Positions 15,069 through 23,701 of a DNA stretch of 37,934 nt are shown here, piece by piece (the first letter of the stretch is position 1; every line of letters begins with the position of its first letter). Both the position numbers and the translations under genes were made by a program. The DNA lies in contig QHWJ01000234.1 in the NCBI GenBank assembly GCA_003222535.1, forward strand, positions 1 through 37,934, read 5' to 3'. The DNA is from Acidobacteriota bacterium. Its GTDB lineage: Bacteria; Acidobacteriota; Vicinamibacteria; Vicinamibacterales; CAVVIG01. Below the pieces are notes generated by a model. The model searched no databases and was not told the origin of the DNA. It worked only from the letters and a program-made list of their open reading frames with translations.

Positions 15069-17189
15069 TCAGGCGGATGCAATGTTGCGGGGCCGGTCAA
15101 CGAGAACCTTCGCGAAGTGCGCCGCCGGCAGCGGCCGGCTGAAATAGTACCCCTGTCCCTCGCCACAGCCCATCGCTCGGAGGCATGCGAGCTGCCCGGC
15201 CGTTTCGACTCCCTCAGCCACGACCCGTTGCTTGAGGCTCTTGCCTATGCTGATCACGGCGCTGACGATGGGGGCCGCGTCGGTCGCATGGGTGATCTCG
15301 TGGACGAACGATTGGTCGACCTTCAACACGTCGATTGGGAACTGGTTGAGATGACTCAGGCTCGAATACCCCATGCCAAAATCATCGATGGCCAGGCCGA
15401 CCCCCATCGCTTTCAAGGCTCGAAGTGTGGTGGCCGTCGATGCCCCTTGCGTCATCAGGACGCCTTCGGTGAGCTCCAGCTGGAGATAGCGCGATTCGAG
15501 GCGCGACTCCCTCAGAATCTCGCGGACTCCGTGGAGAAAGCCCGCACTCCGAAACTCGAAGGCCGAGACGTTGACGGACACGGGCAATGACGGCAGCCCG
15601 TCATCCTGCCACGCCCGGGCTTGCCGGCACGATTCGCGAAGCACCCATTGGCCGATCGGCACGATCAGGCCACAGCCCTCTGCAATCGGTACGAACTGCG
15701 ACGGGAGTATCGGTCCGCGTTCGGGATGCATCCATCGCGCGAGCGCCTCGAAGCCGACGATGGCGCCGGTGCCGAGGTCCATCATTGCCTGATAGTGGAC
15801 CTCGATCTCGTGCCGCTGCAGAGCGCCCTGCAGGCTGGCTTCGAGTGACTGCCGCTCGAAGACGCGAACGTGCATGTCGGATGTGAAGCACGCAAACCGC
15901 GCGCGGCCCTGCTGCTTCGCGTGATACATGGCGATGTCAGCCCTCTCGATGAGGTTCTCGGGATCCACGCCATCGTCCGGGCTCACGCTCACGCCCACGC
16001 TCACCGTGATGTGGAGCTCGTGTTCCGCGAGCTGATGCGGCTCCGCCAGCGACTCGATGATCTTGCCCGCGGTGGCCGCTGCATCATCGCCGCGCTCGAT
16101 TTCCGACAGCAGGACGATGAACTCGTCGCCGCCCTGCCGGCTGACGGTGTCGGAGCTGCGGACACACGCCGTGAGCCGCGCGGCCACCGACTGAAGCAGG
16201 CGATCGCCGATCGCGTGGCCCAGCGAGTCGTTCATGTGCTTGAAGTGGTCGATGTCCACGAAAAGCACCGCGAGCCTTCTCCCGTGGCGCCCGGCGACCG
16301 CAATCGCCCGGGCGAGCCGGTCGTTCAAGAGCAGTCGATTCGGCAAATCGGTCAGCGAGTCGTGGTGCGCCAGATGCGACAGCCGCAGCGATGCCTCGCG
16401 CGCCGCGCTCACATCGCGCAAGACGATCACGGCGCCGGTCACCTGGCCCTTTCGATCGTGGATGGGGGTCGCGGAATCTTCAATGGCCATTTCCACGCCA
16501 TCCCGCCGGACCATGATGCAGTTCGCCGTGAGGCCCACTGTTCTGTTCTCTTGAACCGCCAGCCCCATCGGATTCTGCGCCGGCTCGCGTGTCGTGCCGT
16601 CGATGATGTGGAACACTTCGGCCAGAGGGCGTCCCGCCGCTTCTTCGCGACGCCAGCCTGTCATCGCTTCCGCCACCGCATTGAGATACGTGACGCGGCC
16701 CGCCAGGTCCGTGCTGAGGACGGCGTCTCCAATGGAGTTCAGCGTCACCTCGGCGCGTTCCTTTTCGGCGAACAGTGCCTCCTCCACGGCCGTGCGCTCG
16801 ATCAGACCTCGAATCGCGCGCCGCAAGGAGTGGCTGTCGAGATGTGTCTTGAGCAGGTAGTCGCTCGCGCCGCGCGCGACCGCCTGCTGAGCGAGGCCTT
16901 CATCGCGGACGGCGCTGAGAATCAGCACGGGCAGTTGCGGCGCGGCGTTCGATACCGTGACGAACCCGTCGAGACCCTCGCAATCAGGCAGCGTCAGACC
17001 CAACACGACGGCGGTTATGCGACCTTTGACGAGCAGGTCCACGCCTTGCGCCAACGTGTCGGCCCAATGGATATCGAGCGGACCGCCTTCCCAGTCGGCG
17101 AGCGCCGCTCGAATGCTCTGGCGTTCGCCGGGATCGCCGACGATGACGGCGAGCGCGGAGCCAGCATCGCCCATCTTCGACGCAGCCAT
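15069..17189 (-). CDS. REC(degenerate)-PAS-GGDEF-EAL cyclic-di-GMP signalling protein
   Basis: This 706-residue cytosolic protein has four domains. A receiver-like domain (about 12-130) is followed by PAS (about 140-265, GDAVLSTDLAGRVTYLNAVA). GGDEF (about 270-430) is intact, with RQGGDEF at 351-357 and the inhibitory RSSD site at 344-347. EAL (about 445-700) has EAL at 481-483, DDFGMGYSS at 602-610 and AEGVET at 658-663. Both catalytic domains look active, so it could make and break c-di-GMP. The receiver lacks the phospho-accepting Asp: the site reads VVLGLTLPD with Gly64, and only one Asp remains in the acidic pocket (VGDP). Lys114 is kept. Phosphorylation is therefore unlikely and the domain may act as a fixed interaction module. 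CATACT lies nine bases before the start codon. Confidence 0.92.
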   Translation of the reverse strand: MAASKMGDAGSALAVIVGDPGERQSIRAALADWEGGPLDIHWADTLAQGVDLLVKGRITAVVLGLTLPDCEGLDGFVTVSNAAPQLPVLILSAVRDEGLAQQAVARGASDYLLKTHLDSHSLRRAIRGLIERTAVEEALFAEKERAEVTLNSIGDAVLSTDLAGRVTYLNAVAEAMTGWRREEAAGRPLAEVFHIIDGTTREPAQNPMGLAVQENRTVGLTANCIMVRRDGVEMAIEDSATPIHDRKGQVTGAVIVLRDVSAAREASLRLSHLAHHDSLTDLPNRLLLNDRLARAIAVAGRHGRRLAVLFVDIDHFKHMNDSLGHAIGDRLLQSVAARLTACVRSSDTVSRQGGDEFIVLLSEIERGDDAAATAGKIIESLAEPHQLAEHELHITVSVGVSVSPDDGVDPENLIERADIAMYHAKQQGRARFACFTSDMHVRVFERQSLEASLQGALQRHEIEVHYQAMMDLGTGAIVGFEALARWMHPERGPILPSQFVPIAEGCGLIVPIGQWVLRESCRQARAWQDDGLPSLPVSVNVSAFEFRSAGFLHGVREILRESRLESRYLQLELTEGVLMTQGASTATTLRALKAMGVGLAIDDFGMGYSSLSHLNQFPIDVLKVDQSFVHEITHATDAAPIVSAVISIGKSLKQRVVAEGVETAGQLACLRAMGCGEGQGYYFSRPLPAAHFAKVLVDRPRNIASA

Positions 17190-17321
17190 GCTAAGGTGAG
17201 TATGCTGGCGCGCTACCTCTGAAGCTGTTCAAAACTGTACAGTTTCGGATTTGCAGGTCCCGACCCGAGCGCATCGCAGATGCGATGCGTTTACCTCGAC
17301 CGAGAGACAATTCACCGCCAC

Positions 17322-17400
17322 GGTCCGCCTGAAGGCGGACACAACCGACGTTGCTACCCTGGTCGGCCTGCAGGCGGACACTGCCGACGTTGGTACCCAG
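17322..17400. repeat. Two tandem copies of a GGTCCGCCTGAAGGCGGAC element
   Basis: Unit 1 (17322-17360, 39 bases) and unit 2 (17361-17400, 40 bases) share GGTCSGCCTGMAGGCGGACAC, CCGACGTTGSTACCC and spacing. Each begins with a small inverted repeat (GTCCGCC/GGCGGAC). A third copy lies at 24456-24480. Confidence 0.65.
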
Positions 17401-17417
17401 GCGGTTCGGCGAGTAGA

Positions 17418-17852
17418 ATGAGCACCCCCAACACTGTGATTACAAATGATCGCGGTCCCGCGGACGAAGTGACGCCCTCGGCGGCGCCGCCGGCGAACGA
17501 GACCGGCCGGCCGAAAACGGTGTGGACCCTGACAACTCAAGCAGGTCGTTCGATTGAATGCTTCTCGCTCGCGGGGAGGGACCGCATCGAAGTCGTCGTC
17601 CACTACGACCGATCGCCGGTCATCAGTCAGTCCTTCGAGGTCGGCGAGGAGGACCTCGCGCTGATCTGGGCTGAGCAGCAGCGCCTGCTTCGTCTGCGCG
17701 AAGTCGCACACCGTCTTCGGTGTCCCCGTTGCGATGAGGCCATGGTCCGCTCGCGCACACGCGGCTACGAGTATGTCGTGAAGCTCTTCACGCGCCGCCG
17801 GCCACACCGATGCACGAGTTGCGGCTGGCGTGGATGGCGCCGCGATGGCTGA
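17418..17852 (+). CDS. Zinc-ribbon hypothetical protein
   Basis: This protein has 144 residues. The N-terminal 40 are low-complexity (Pro, Ala). A beta-rich segment follows (about 40-85: VWTLTTQAGRSIECF and RIEVVVHYDRSPVISQSF). The C-terminal 45 residues hold a zinc ribbon: CPRC and CTSCGW flank a basic stretch (RSRTRGYEYVVKLFTRRRP). The C-terminal ribbon-plus-basic pattern occurs in small proteins of related bacteria and could bind nucleic acid or act as a metal-stabilised scaffold. The start at 17418 is just after a duplicated repeat; no Shine-Dalgarno is visible, so the exact start is uncertain. Confidence 0.65.
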   Translation: MSTPNTVITNDRGPADEVTPSAAPPANETGRPKTVWTLTTQAGRSIECFSLAGRDRIEVVVHYDRSPVISQSFEVGEEDLALIWAEQQRLLRLREVAHRLRCPRCDEAMVRSRTRGYEYVVKLFTRRRPHRCTSCGWRGWRRDG

Positions 17853-17940
17853 CCGAGTCGTTCCTGTTGTCTTTGAAGGAGAGCGATGTCAGGCGTAAAC
17901 GGCCACGAACGGCACGGCGAAGGGGATTTCCGCGGGCCGA

Positions 17941-18243
17941 CTACGCTCCGAGGAATTCCAGATCCTGCTCGGGTATCAGAAACCCGTCGAACACGTCATC
18001 GCTGCACCACTCCAGATAGAGCCCTTGACCGGTAAACGGGTCGCCAGGAAGGGCGATTCCGGCGAACGCGACCTTCACAACACGGCCGACCGCCAGGCGC
18101 AGCACCGGGGGGAGTGTCTCGAGATCGGCCGGACGAAAGCGGACTCGTCCAGCGTACGCGCCAGGCACGCGCCCGTCTTGCGCACAGGGCACGTTTCGAG
18201 GCGGTGGCTTCGGTGCGCGCGGACGCCAGGCAAGGATGGGCAC
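17941..18243 (-). CDS. Hypothetical protein, about 100 residues
   Basis: The frame reads through a plausible folded segment: RVRFRPADLETLPPVLRLAV, then VAFAGIALPGDPFTGQGLYL and a final acidic DDVFDGFLIPEQDLEF. The first 25 residues are Pro/Arg-rich and may be untranslated, with the start further in. There is no signal or membrane segment. I do not recognise the family. It converges with the zinc-ribbon gene. Confidence 0.45.
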   Translation of the reverse strand: MPILAWRPRAPKPPPRNVPCAQDGRVPGAYAGRVRFRPADLETLPPVLRLAVGRVVKVAFAGIALPGDPFTGQGLYLEWCSDDVFDGFLIPEQDLEFLGA

Positions 18244-18447
18244 GCGCCGGAAATCGCAACTCGGGTACCATGAGCATTCCGCTCAACGACCAAGGAATTC
18301 GTGGATCGCGCCGCCGGCCTCCCGCGGAAGTCCCTGGCAGGGCAGACAAGTAGCTGCCTGAATCCGGCAGGGGATAGCCCTGGAGGTGCGGGTCGTGATA
18401 AGAATCGTGCTGCACGTCAACGAAGCAGCTGCCGAAAGGGACCGATC

Positions 18448-19611
18448 ATGATGAACCAGAGCACCCGTCGGGAGATTCTCAGGGGAAGCCTCGCGTTGGC
18501 GGGCCTGAGCGTGTTGGGTATACCGGAATGGGCGCTGCCGGCCCTCGCCCAAGGCGAGACCGTTGTGCCTTTCACCGATCTGCCCGAGAACGTCAGGTGG
18601 GAAACGCCCCCCGACCGTCGACTCCTCGATGTCCGCACGATCGATGGTCCGTTCACACCGAAAGACAAGTTCGCCACCACCCAGCACTACGGCCATCCCG
18701 AGGTCGACCCGGCGACCTTCAAGCTGAAAGTCTCGGGACTCGTGGATCGGCCGAAGTCGATCTCGCTGGACGAGTTGAAGAAGATGGGCAGCACCGACCT
18801 TGTGGCCGGGTTCGAATGCTCGGGCAACCGCGGTCCGCTCCAGGGTCTGTGCGGCAACGGCCGCTGGACCGGTGTTCCGTTGAAGACGGTGCTCGATGCG
18901 GCGGGCGTGAAGGCCGCCACGCGGGAGTTCGTGTTTTTCGGCGCCGATCACGGCGAAGAGGAAGTCGAGTGGCGGACGCAGAAGTACAAGGTCGATTACC
19001 AGTTCGGCCGGAGCCTGAATCGCGAGCAGGCGCTGTCGGGGAGGCCCTTCCTGGCCTGGGCGTTGAACGGCGAACCGCTCACGCGGCACCAGGGCTCTCC
19101 GCTCCGTCTGATCGTGCCGGGCTGGTACGGCGTGTCCAACGTCAAATGGCTCGCGCAGATCCATCTCCAGGAAGAGACGTATCTCGGCAAGTACCAGGCG
19201 CGCTGGTATCGTACTTTCAGGGGCGAGATGATCGACGGCGAGATGCGGTGGAACGAAACCGCGATCAGCCACATGCAGCTGAAGTCGTTCGTCGCGCGCG
19301 TCACCAGGAACGGCAGCGCGCACAAGGTGACGGGCGTCGTGCTGAACGACGGCACGCCGATCAAATCGGTCGAGGTGAAGGTGGACGAGGGACCGTGGCA
19401 GGCGGCCACGATGGATCCGTCGACGAAAGAAAAGTACGGGTGGAAGCTGTTCACCTATACGTGGAACGGCGCAACGCCGGGTGCCCACACAATCGTGTCG
19501 CGCGTCACCGACGTCACCGGCAAGGTGCAGCCGACCGAGCAGGAGCTGGAAAGCAAGAAATCGTTCCTCGAACAGAACTCGCAGGCGCCGCGGAAAGTCA
19601 TGATTAGCTGA
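18448..19611 (+). CDS. Sulfite oxidase-family molybdoenzyme, Tat-exported
   Basis: The 387-residue product starts at 18448 behind GAAAGGG; earlier in-frame codons precede the signal. A twin-arginine signal (STRREILRGSLALAG) is cut near ALA. The oxidoreductase molybdopterin domain (about 75-265) carries the cysteine ligand of molybdenum at Cys124 in GFECSGNRG. The C-terminal Mo-co dimerisation domain (about 280-385) is present. There is no heme or membrane domain, so electrons must go to a separate periplasmic carrier. The family oxidises sulfite to sulfate (SorA/SorT type), although related enzymes act on other S- or N-oxides. No cytochrome or cofactor gene is adjacent. Confidence 0.9.
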   Translation: MMNQSTRREILRGSLALAGLSVLGIPEWALPALAQGETVVPFTDLPENVRWETPPDRRLLDVRTIDGPFTPKDKFATTQHYGHPEVDPATFKLKVSGLVDRPKSISLDELKKMGSTDLVAGFECSGNRGPLQGLCGNGRWTGVPLKTVLDAAGVKAATREFVFFGADHGEEEVEWRTQKYKVDYQFGRSLNREQALSGRPFLAWALNGEPLTRHQGSPLRLIVPGWYGVSNVKWLAQIHLQEETYLGKYQARWYRTFRGEMIDGEMRWNETAISHMQLKSFVARVTRNGSAHKVTGVVLNDGTPIKSVEVKVDEGPWQAATMDPSTKEKYGWKLFTYTWNGATPGAHTIVSRVTDVTGKVQPTEQELESKKSFLEQNSQAPRKVMIS

Positions 19612-19653
19612 GTGCGGCATTTCGTAAGTACGCTGACGTATTGATTTGGACAA

Positions 19654-19760
19654 GCCACTGAGACACTGAGACAGAGAGACGCCTCGCCCGCCGATACGCG
19701 GCGCCGCGTCGAGCGCGCTACCTGAAGCGTCTTCTTCTCTGTGTCTTTGTGTCTGTAGCC
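19654..19760. repeat. Long imperfect palindrome of 'CACTGAGA' words
   Basis: The left arm GCCACTGAGACACTGAGACA and following GAGAGA (19654-19679) has an 8-base period. The right arm (19733-19760, TTCTCTGTGTCTTTGTGTCTG then TAGCC) is its approximate reverse complement. A GC-rich 53-base loop lies between. The rest of 19612-20072 holds no gene that I can support. A minus-strand stretch near 19760-19860 (DFTIYGVYFVTAIGAPFQKY) looks protein-like but has no usable ends. Confidence 0.6.
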
Positions 19761-20072
19761 AAATATGTCGTTGTATTTCTGAAATGGGGCACCGATCGCC
19801 GTCACGAAATACACGCCGTAAATTGTGAAATCGAGTGCCAGGCAAGCTGGCAGGTGTGCGCTCGATTTTGTCGACGGAGGTCGCAGCCTGAGCGGTAGTC
19901 GATCTCGGCGTGCCAAAAAATCACCTGGATCGATGACTTCTCCGGCCTGACCCTCGCGGCCGGCGTCGGCCGGCAAGTCGAACGGAATGAGTCACTAAAC
20001 TCTTAGCACCAGTACCGGCCAGGCAGGCAGACAGGCGACGGCCTGGATCCTGTAGTACTCCAGCCCGACGCG

Positions 20073-20807
20073 ATGTTGAAGGTCGAGCTGCATACTCATA
20101 CCTCGGACGACCCCGTCGACCGGATTCCCCACACGACCATCGAGCTGATTGACCGCGCCGCGTCGCTCGGATACGACGCGCTGGCCGTCACCCTGCACGA
20201 ACGGCAGCTCGATGTCGAGCGCCTGGCTTCGTATGCCGCCGAGCGCGGAATCGTCCTGATACCCGGCGTCGAGCGCACGATTGAGGGACGGCACGTGTTG
20301 CTCCTGAATTTCAAGAGCGGCGCCGAAGATGTGCGGACATTCAGCGATCTCGCGCGGTTGAAATCACGGCAGCCGGGCCTCGTCGTGGCGCCTCACGCTT
20401 TCTTCCCCTCATCGGTCTGCCTGGGACGCGATCTGGAGCGCCACCCGGATCTGTTCGACGCCGTGGAACGCAACGCGATGTTCACGCGCTCGGTGGATTT
20501 CAATCGCCGCGCGGAGCGCTGGGCGGCTCGCTACGGCAAACCTGTCGTCGGCAACTGTGACGTGCACCGCCTGTGGCAGCTGGGCACGACGTATTCTCTG
20601 GTGGATGCGATGCCGGACCCGGACGCGATCTGTGAAGCGATTGCGGCAGGGCGTGTTCTTGTCGAGGGGCGCCCGCTGGCCTGGACGGAAGCCGCGCGCG
20701 TGATGGCCTTCATGCTGCTCGGAGGCACGTTTGCTCCTCAGAATCGCTTCGACGGGAAAGCCGGACGGATCGACGTCCATGACCAGGGCGTTCTGGAAAT
20801 GCGCTAA
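20073..20807 (+). CDS. PHP-domain phosphoesterase
   Basis: The 244-residue product is a single PHP domain. The opening VELHTHTSDDPVD supplies the first His-x-His metal pair, LAVTLHER the next His, LIPGVER the acidic ligand, VVAPHAF another His, and GNCDVHRLWQLG the closing Asp-x-His. Such proteins are trinuclear metal phosphoesterases that act on phosphosugars, nucleotides or histidinol-phosphate-like substrates; the substrate here is unknown. The ATG at 20073 is used because the conserved strand starts there. The upstream sequence has no good Shine-Dalgarno. Confidence 0.85.
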   Translation: MLKVELHTHTSDDPVDRIPHTTIELIDRAASLGYDALAVTLHERQLDVERLASYAAERGIVLIPGVERTIEGRHVLLLNFKSGAEDVRTFSDLARLKSRQPGLVVAPHAFFPSSVCLGRDLERHPDLFDAVERNAMFTRSVDFNRRAERWAARYGKPVVGNCDVHRLWQLGTTYSLVDAMPDPDAICEAIAAGRVLVEGRPLAWTEAARVMAFMLLGGTFAPQNRFDGKAGRIDVHDQGVLEMR

Positions 20808-20817
20808 CTAAAAAATG

Positions 20818-20917
20818 CAACCACGAAAACACGAAGATCCACGAAAAACACGAAGAAGGCTCTTTACAAAGAATTCTTCTTCGTGATCTTCGTCGTCTTT
20901 CGTGATCTTCACGGTTG
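20818..20917. repeat. Long imperfect palindrome of 'ACCACGAAAACACGAAGAT' words
   Basis: The left arm (20818-20858) repeats CACGAA-type words every 9-10 bases. The right arm (20874-20917) is close to its reverse complement (CTTCGTGATCTTCGTC and so on). It sits between the convergent ends of the PHP gene and the C39 peptidase gene, where a folded RNA could help termination from either side. Confidence 0.65.
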
Positions 20918-20920
20918 TAT

Positions 20921-22927
20921 TTACTCCGGGCGCGACGCAAACAGCCAGCCGAACGTCAGCGCGTTCGCCCCGTCGCGGATGCCGTGGGCGATATCGACGC
21001 GCACCACACCCGCTGCTCCGATCAGTTTGACGCGCAGCCCGGCACCGAAATCGATCTGAAGCGGTTCGCGGCCAGGCGCCACCCTTCGTGACGCGAGCGC
21101 CGCATCGACGAAGCCGGCGAGGCCGACTCGGAGCAGTGACGGCCGCTCGAGCCACCCGAGCGCTTCGGCGCTTCCGTACGCCAGCGTGCGGCCGATGACC
21201 GCCGGCCTCGTCAGGTCGACAACGCCATCGTCCAGGAGCGGATGCGCACGCAGCAGCGGCGCGCGTGCGTGACCGTCGCCGGCGCCCGGCCACAACCCGA
21301 ACGGCGCCGCGTCGGCTGCGCGCTCCGCGCCGATCTCGCCGTGGTAGACCCACCCCTGCGTGCCTGTCGACGTCCGTGCGGCCGCGCGCGCGGCTATCGT
21401 GTGGAACGCGGGGCCGGCGACCGGAACCCACTGCGAGGCCTCGGCCGAGAGCGACAGCCGATCGGCGAGCATGTGCCGCTCGAGCGAGCCGCCGATTGAC
21501 GCCGCTTTCCGGCCGGCGTTCCACGAGTCGAATCCGGCCGAGAGCCCGTACCGAACGCGGCCGGTCAACCAATCGCTGACCGTCAGCGCGGCGCGTGTCC
21601 GCCTTTCGCGCGTGAGGAGCGATGCCAGCCGCGTTTCCCCGGTCGCATACGTTTCCGACCGCCAGGTTCCCTCGACGCGCCAGACGCCAGGCAGGCCATG
21701 CACCCGCGGCGCAGCGAATCCGATGCTGACGCCGGGCCGATGGCTCCACCAGCGCCAGCTCGCGGACCAGACCTCGCCCTGACCGGTGGTGCCGGGAACC
21801 GCTACGCCGACCTCGCGATCCACACCAGCGCGGAGCGCGGCGTCTACCCATTCAGCGCGTCCGCGTGGTAGCGTGGCCCGCTCCGCGACCACGACGTCGA
21901 CCGTCGCGAAGCCGTCGCGCTCCGGGCGGACCGCGAGCCGCGCAGCGGAGTGATCCGGCAGCTCACCGAGTCGCCGCCTCGCGCGCTCGAACACATCGGC
22001 GGTGAGCAGGCGGTTCGGTTGAATCGCGAGCGTCTCCGCGATTGTCTGATAACGCGTGTGATGAAGACCGTCGATGCGCACGAGGTTCACGCGCGGCTTT
22101 TCGATCCGGTTCCACGCTCGCAGCGCTCCGACCTCGTCGTCCTGCATGAACAGGCTGGAACCGAGCACGTCGAGGGCATAACCATCGTGGGGATCGCGGG
22201 CCAGCGCATCGCGTGCGAGCGCCGCCGCATCCGCCCAGCGATGCTGTGCGAATCGCACGCCGCTCAGCTCGCCGAGCGGGCCCGCCGCGTTCGGACACTG
22301 CGCGCGAGCCTCTCCGAGAAGCATCTCCGCGCGATCGAAACCCTGCTCGCGAATGTTTGCGAGAGCGCGACTGAGGACCTCGTCACATGGGTCCGGTGCT
22401 GTCGGGCTGGCTTCAGCCGCGGGCGTCCGTCCGTCGGCCTCAACCACCGCCGGCGCCACGGGCGGCATGATGATCAGCGACCAGAATTTCGCCGTCCGCC
22501 AGGCCCGCTCGAAATCCGGAGCCCGGATCGCTCGAGAGGGTCCCCAGGCCGGGTCGTGCACGATCACTCCATCCTCGTTCACGCCCGTGACAACGACGTA
22601 GTGATAGCGATTGCCGCGGTCGGGCACGAGCACGATGACCGGCTGGCCGTCACGGACACGCGCGGTCAGGGCGCCCAGCGAACCCTCCATCCGTCCAACC
22701 CGCCAACCCCGCTTTGCGACGGCGTCCGAGAGCACATCGTTCGCGATGCCGCCGGCCCGTCGATCGACCAGCGACGCGAACTCCTGCACGTCGGCGTGCG
22801 CGTCTCCCCAATAGCGGAACACCATCGCCACCGCCGCGCCGCCGCACAGGGCGTCGGTCTGCGGCAGATACGGCACGTCGATCGCCGACGAGGCAAGCGA
22901 CAGCGCGGCGACCAGCGTGGCGATCAT
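20921..22927 (-). CDS. PA2778-like C39 cysteine peptidase-TPR protein fused to POTRA-like domain and predicted beta-barrel
   Basis: This 668-residue protein has a short signal (about 1-15). A C39-like papain-fold domain (16-155) keeps Gln23, Cys28 in LCGGAAVAM, His109 in YHYVVVTGV and Asp125 in HDPAWG. A TPR-like region (about 180-275) follows. About 285-355 reads as a POTRA unit (VRIDGLHHTR, then LLTADVFERARRRLGELP and FATVDVVVAER). The last 300 residues alternate polar and hydrophobic strands with Trp/Tyr at the ends and finish ALTFGWLF, as in an outer-membrane barrel. PA2778-family proteins normally stop after the TPR. The gene begins three bases after the PA2779-like gene. It could process and translocate or assemble a partner at the outer membrane; this role is inferred only. 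Confidence 0.78.
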   Translation of the reverse strand: MIATLVAALSLASSAIDVPYLPQTDALCGGAAVAMVFRYWGDAHADVQEFASLVDRRAGGIANDVLSDAVAKRGWRVGRMEGSLGALTARVRDGQPVIVLVPDRGNRYHYVVVTGVNEDGVIVHDPAWGPSRAIRAPDFERAWRTAKFWSLIIMPPVAPAVVEADGRTPAAEASPTAPDPCDEVLSRALANIREQGFDRAEMLLGEARAQCPNAAGPLGELSGVRFAQHRWADAAALARDALARDPHDGYALDVLGSSLFMQDDEVGALRAWNRIEKPRVNLVRIDGLHHTRYQTIAETLAIQPNRLLTADVFERARRRLGELPDHSAARLAVRPERDGFATVDVVVAERATLPRGRAEWVDAALRAGVDREVGVAVPGTTGQGEVWSASWRWWSHRPGVSIGFAAPRVHGLPGVWRVEGTWRSETYATGETRLASLLTRERRTRAALTVSDWLTGRVRYGLSAGFDSWNAGRKAASIGGSLERHMLADRLSLSAEASQWVPVAGPAFHTIAARAAARTSTGTQGWVYHGEIGAERAADAAPFGLWPGAGDGHARAPLLRAHPLLDDGVVDLTRPAVIGRTLAYGSAEALGWLERPSLLRVGLAGFVDAALASRRVAPGREPLQIDFGAGLRVKLIGAAGVVRVDIAHGIRDGANALTFGWLFASRPE

Positions 22928-22930
22928 GCG

Positions 22931-23326
22931 TTACTTGATGGCGAGGATGAGGATGATGACCAGCAGCAGCGCAATGATGAGCGTCGTCGTCGAGATCACC
23001 ACCGTCGATGCACCGCCGACGAGCTGCTGATTCACCTGCTGAGCCGCGCTGGCCGCGCGTTGGAGGTCCACGCCGCTCATCGTGTCGACCGCGGCGGTCG
23101 CGCGTGTGAGATCGACGCCGAGGGACGAGGCCACGGCCCGCACTTCCGGCCGTGCGAGCGCTTCATGGATCACCACGCGATTGGCGTCCTGTTGAGCGAT
23201 GTGGTCGGCGAGTGTCGACGCCAGCCGGCTGGGCGAAACGACGTGCTGCTCGCCGGCGAACACCGACGACGACGCCAGCATCAGCGCCACGAGCGGGAAT
23301 ACAAGAAACCTGAGAGAAGTCTGCAT
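22931..23326 (-). CDS. PA2779-like small exported protein with C-terminal helix
   Basis: The product is 131 residues. GGAGG stands six bases before the ATG at 23326. A signal peptide (1-24, ending VFA) is followed by a helical middle (about 30-95, ADHIAQQDANRVVIHEALAR and VDTMSGVDLQRAASAAQQV). A C-terminal hydrophobic helix (about 106-130, VVISTTTLIIALLLVIILIL) ends in Lys. This layout matches the PA2779 family, which in Pseudomonas and others sits next to the PA2778 cysteine peptidase. Here it is the first gene of that operon and is a plausible substrate or partner of the downstream peptidase. The function of the family is not established. Confidence 0.8.
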   Translation of the reverse strand: MQTSLRFLVFPLVALMLASSSVFAGEQHVVSPSRLASTLADHIAQQDANRVVIHEALARPEVRAVASSLGVDLTRATAAVDTMSGVDLQRAASAAQQVNQQLVGGASTVVISTTTLIIALLLVIILILAIK

Positions 23327-23371
23327 GGGACATCCTCCATTGAACGCTTGCGAACGGAAGGACGAAACTCG

Positions 23372-23392
23372 GGCGACTCTTTCAGGGTCGCC
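23372..23392 (-). other. Perfect hairpin in the leader of the PA2779/PA2778-like operon
   Basis: On the minus strand GGCGAC-N9-GTCGCC forms a 6-bp stem 46 bases before the start codon of the first gene. No known riboswitch motif is recognised. The remaining bases up to 23701 contain no gene that I can support. Confidence 0.35.
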
Positions 23393-23701
23393 GAAACGCC
23401 TCTGGCGCGAATGAAAGGTTCGCCCTACACGTCATGGGAAGCGTGACGTGCCGCGCGCCAGGAAGCAAGCTCGATACCCGGCGCAGGCACTCGCGCTGCT
23501 GAGCTAAGAAGTGCCAAATGACGGCGCCGAGGCGCCCGCCCCGCACGTCCGGAGCGCGAAGGCTCGAGCCGAGCGGGAGGTGCAGACGAGGGAGAATACC
23601 GGGAGTAGTCGACCGACGAGCAACGCCGCGCGGCACAGGGGAGAGGGATACACCGGCGGCCGAATTCAGCCAGGAAACCCGTCCGTACGGGGCGCGCCAT
23701 C

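Noticed and set aside
18528-19607. Long open frame (359 codons) overlapping the sulfite oxidase-family gene in another frame
   Set aside because: The product is Arg/Gly/Ala-rich and has no domain features. The overlapping frame has a Tat signal and all family motifs, so this is a GC-driven shadow.
21950-23446. Long plus-strand open frame (498 codons) antisense to the C39 peptidase operon
   Set aside because: It is Arg/His-rich with no fold signature, and the opposite strand encodes two proteins with clear signal peptides and catalytic motifs.
23327-23701. Riboswitch upstream of the PA2779-like gene or the methyltransferase
   Set aside because: One short hairpin is present, but no conserved core of a known c-di-GMP, SAM or cobalamin riboswitch could be found by eye.
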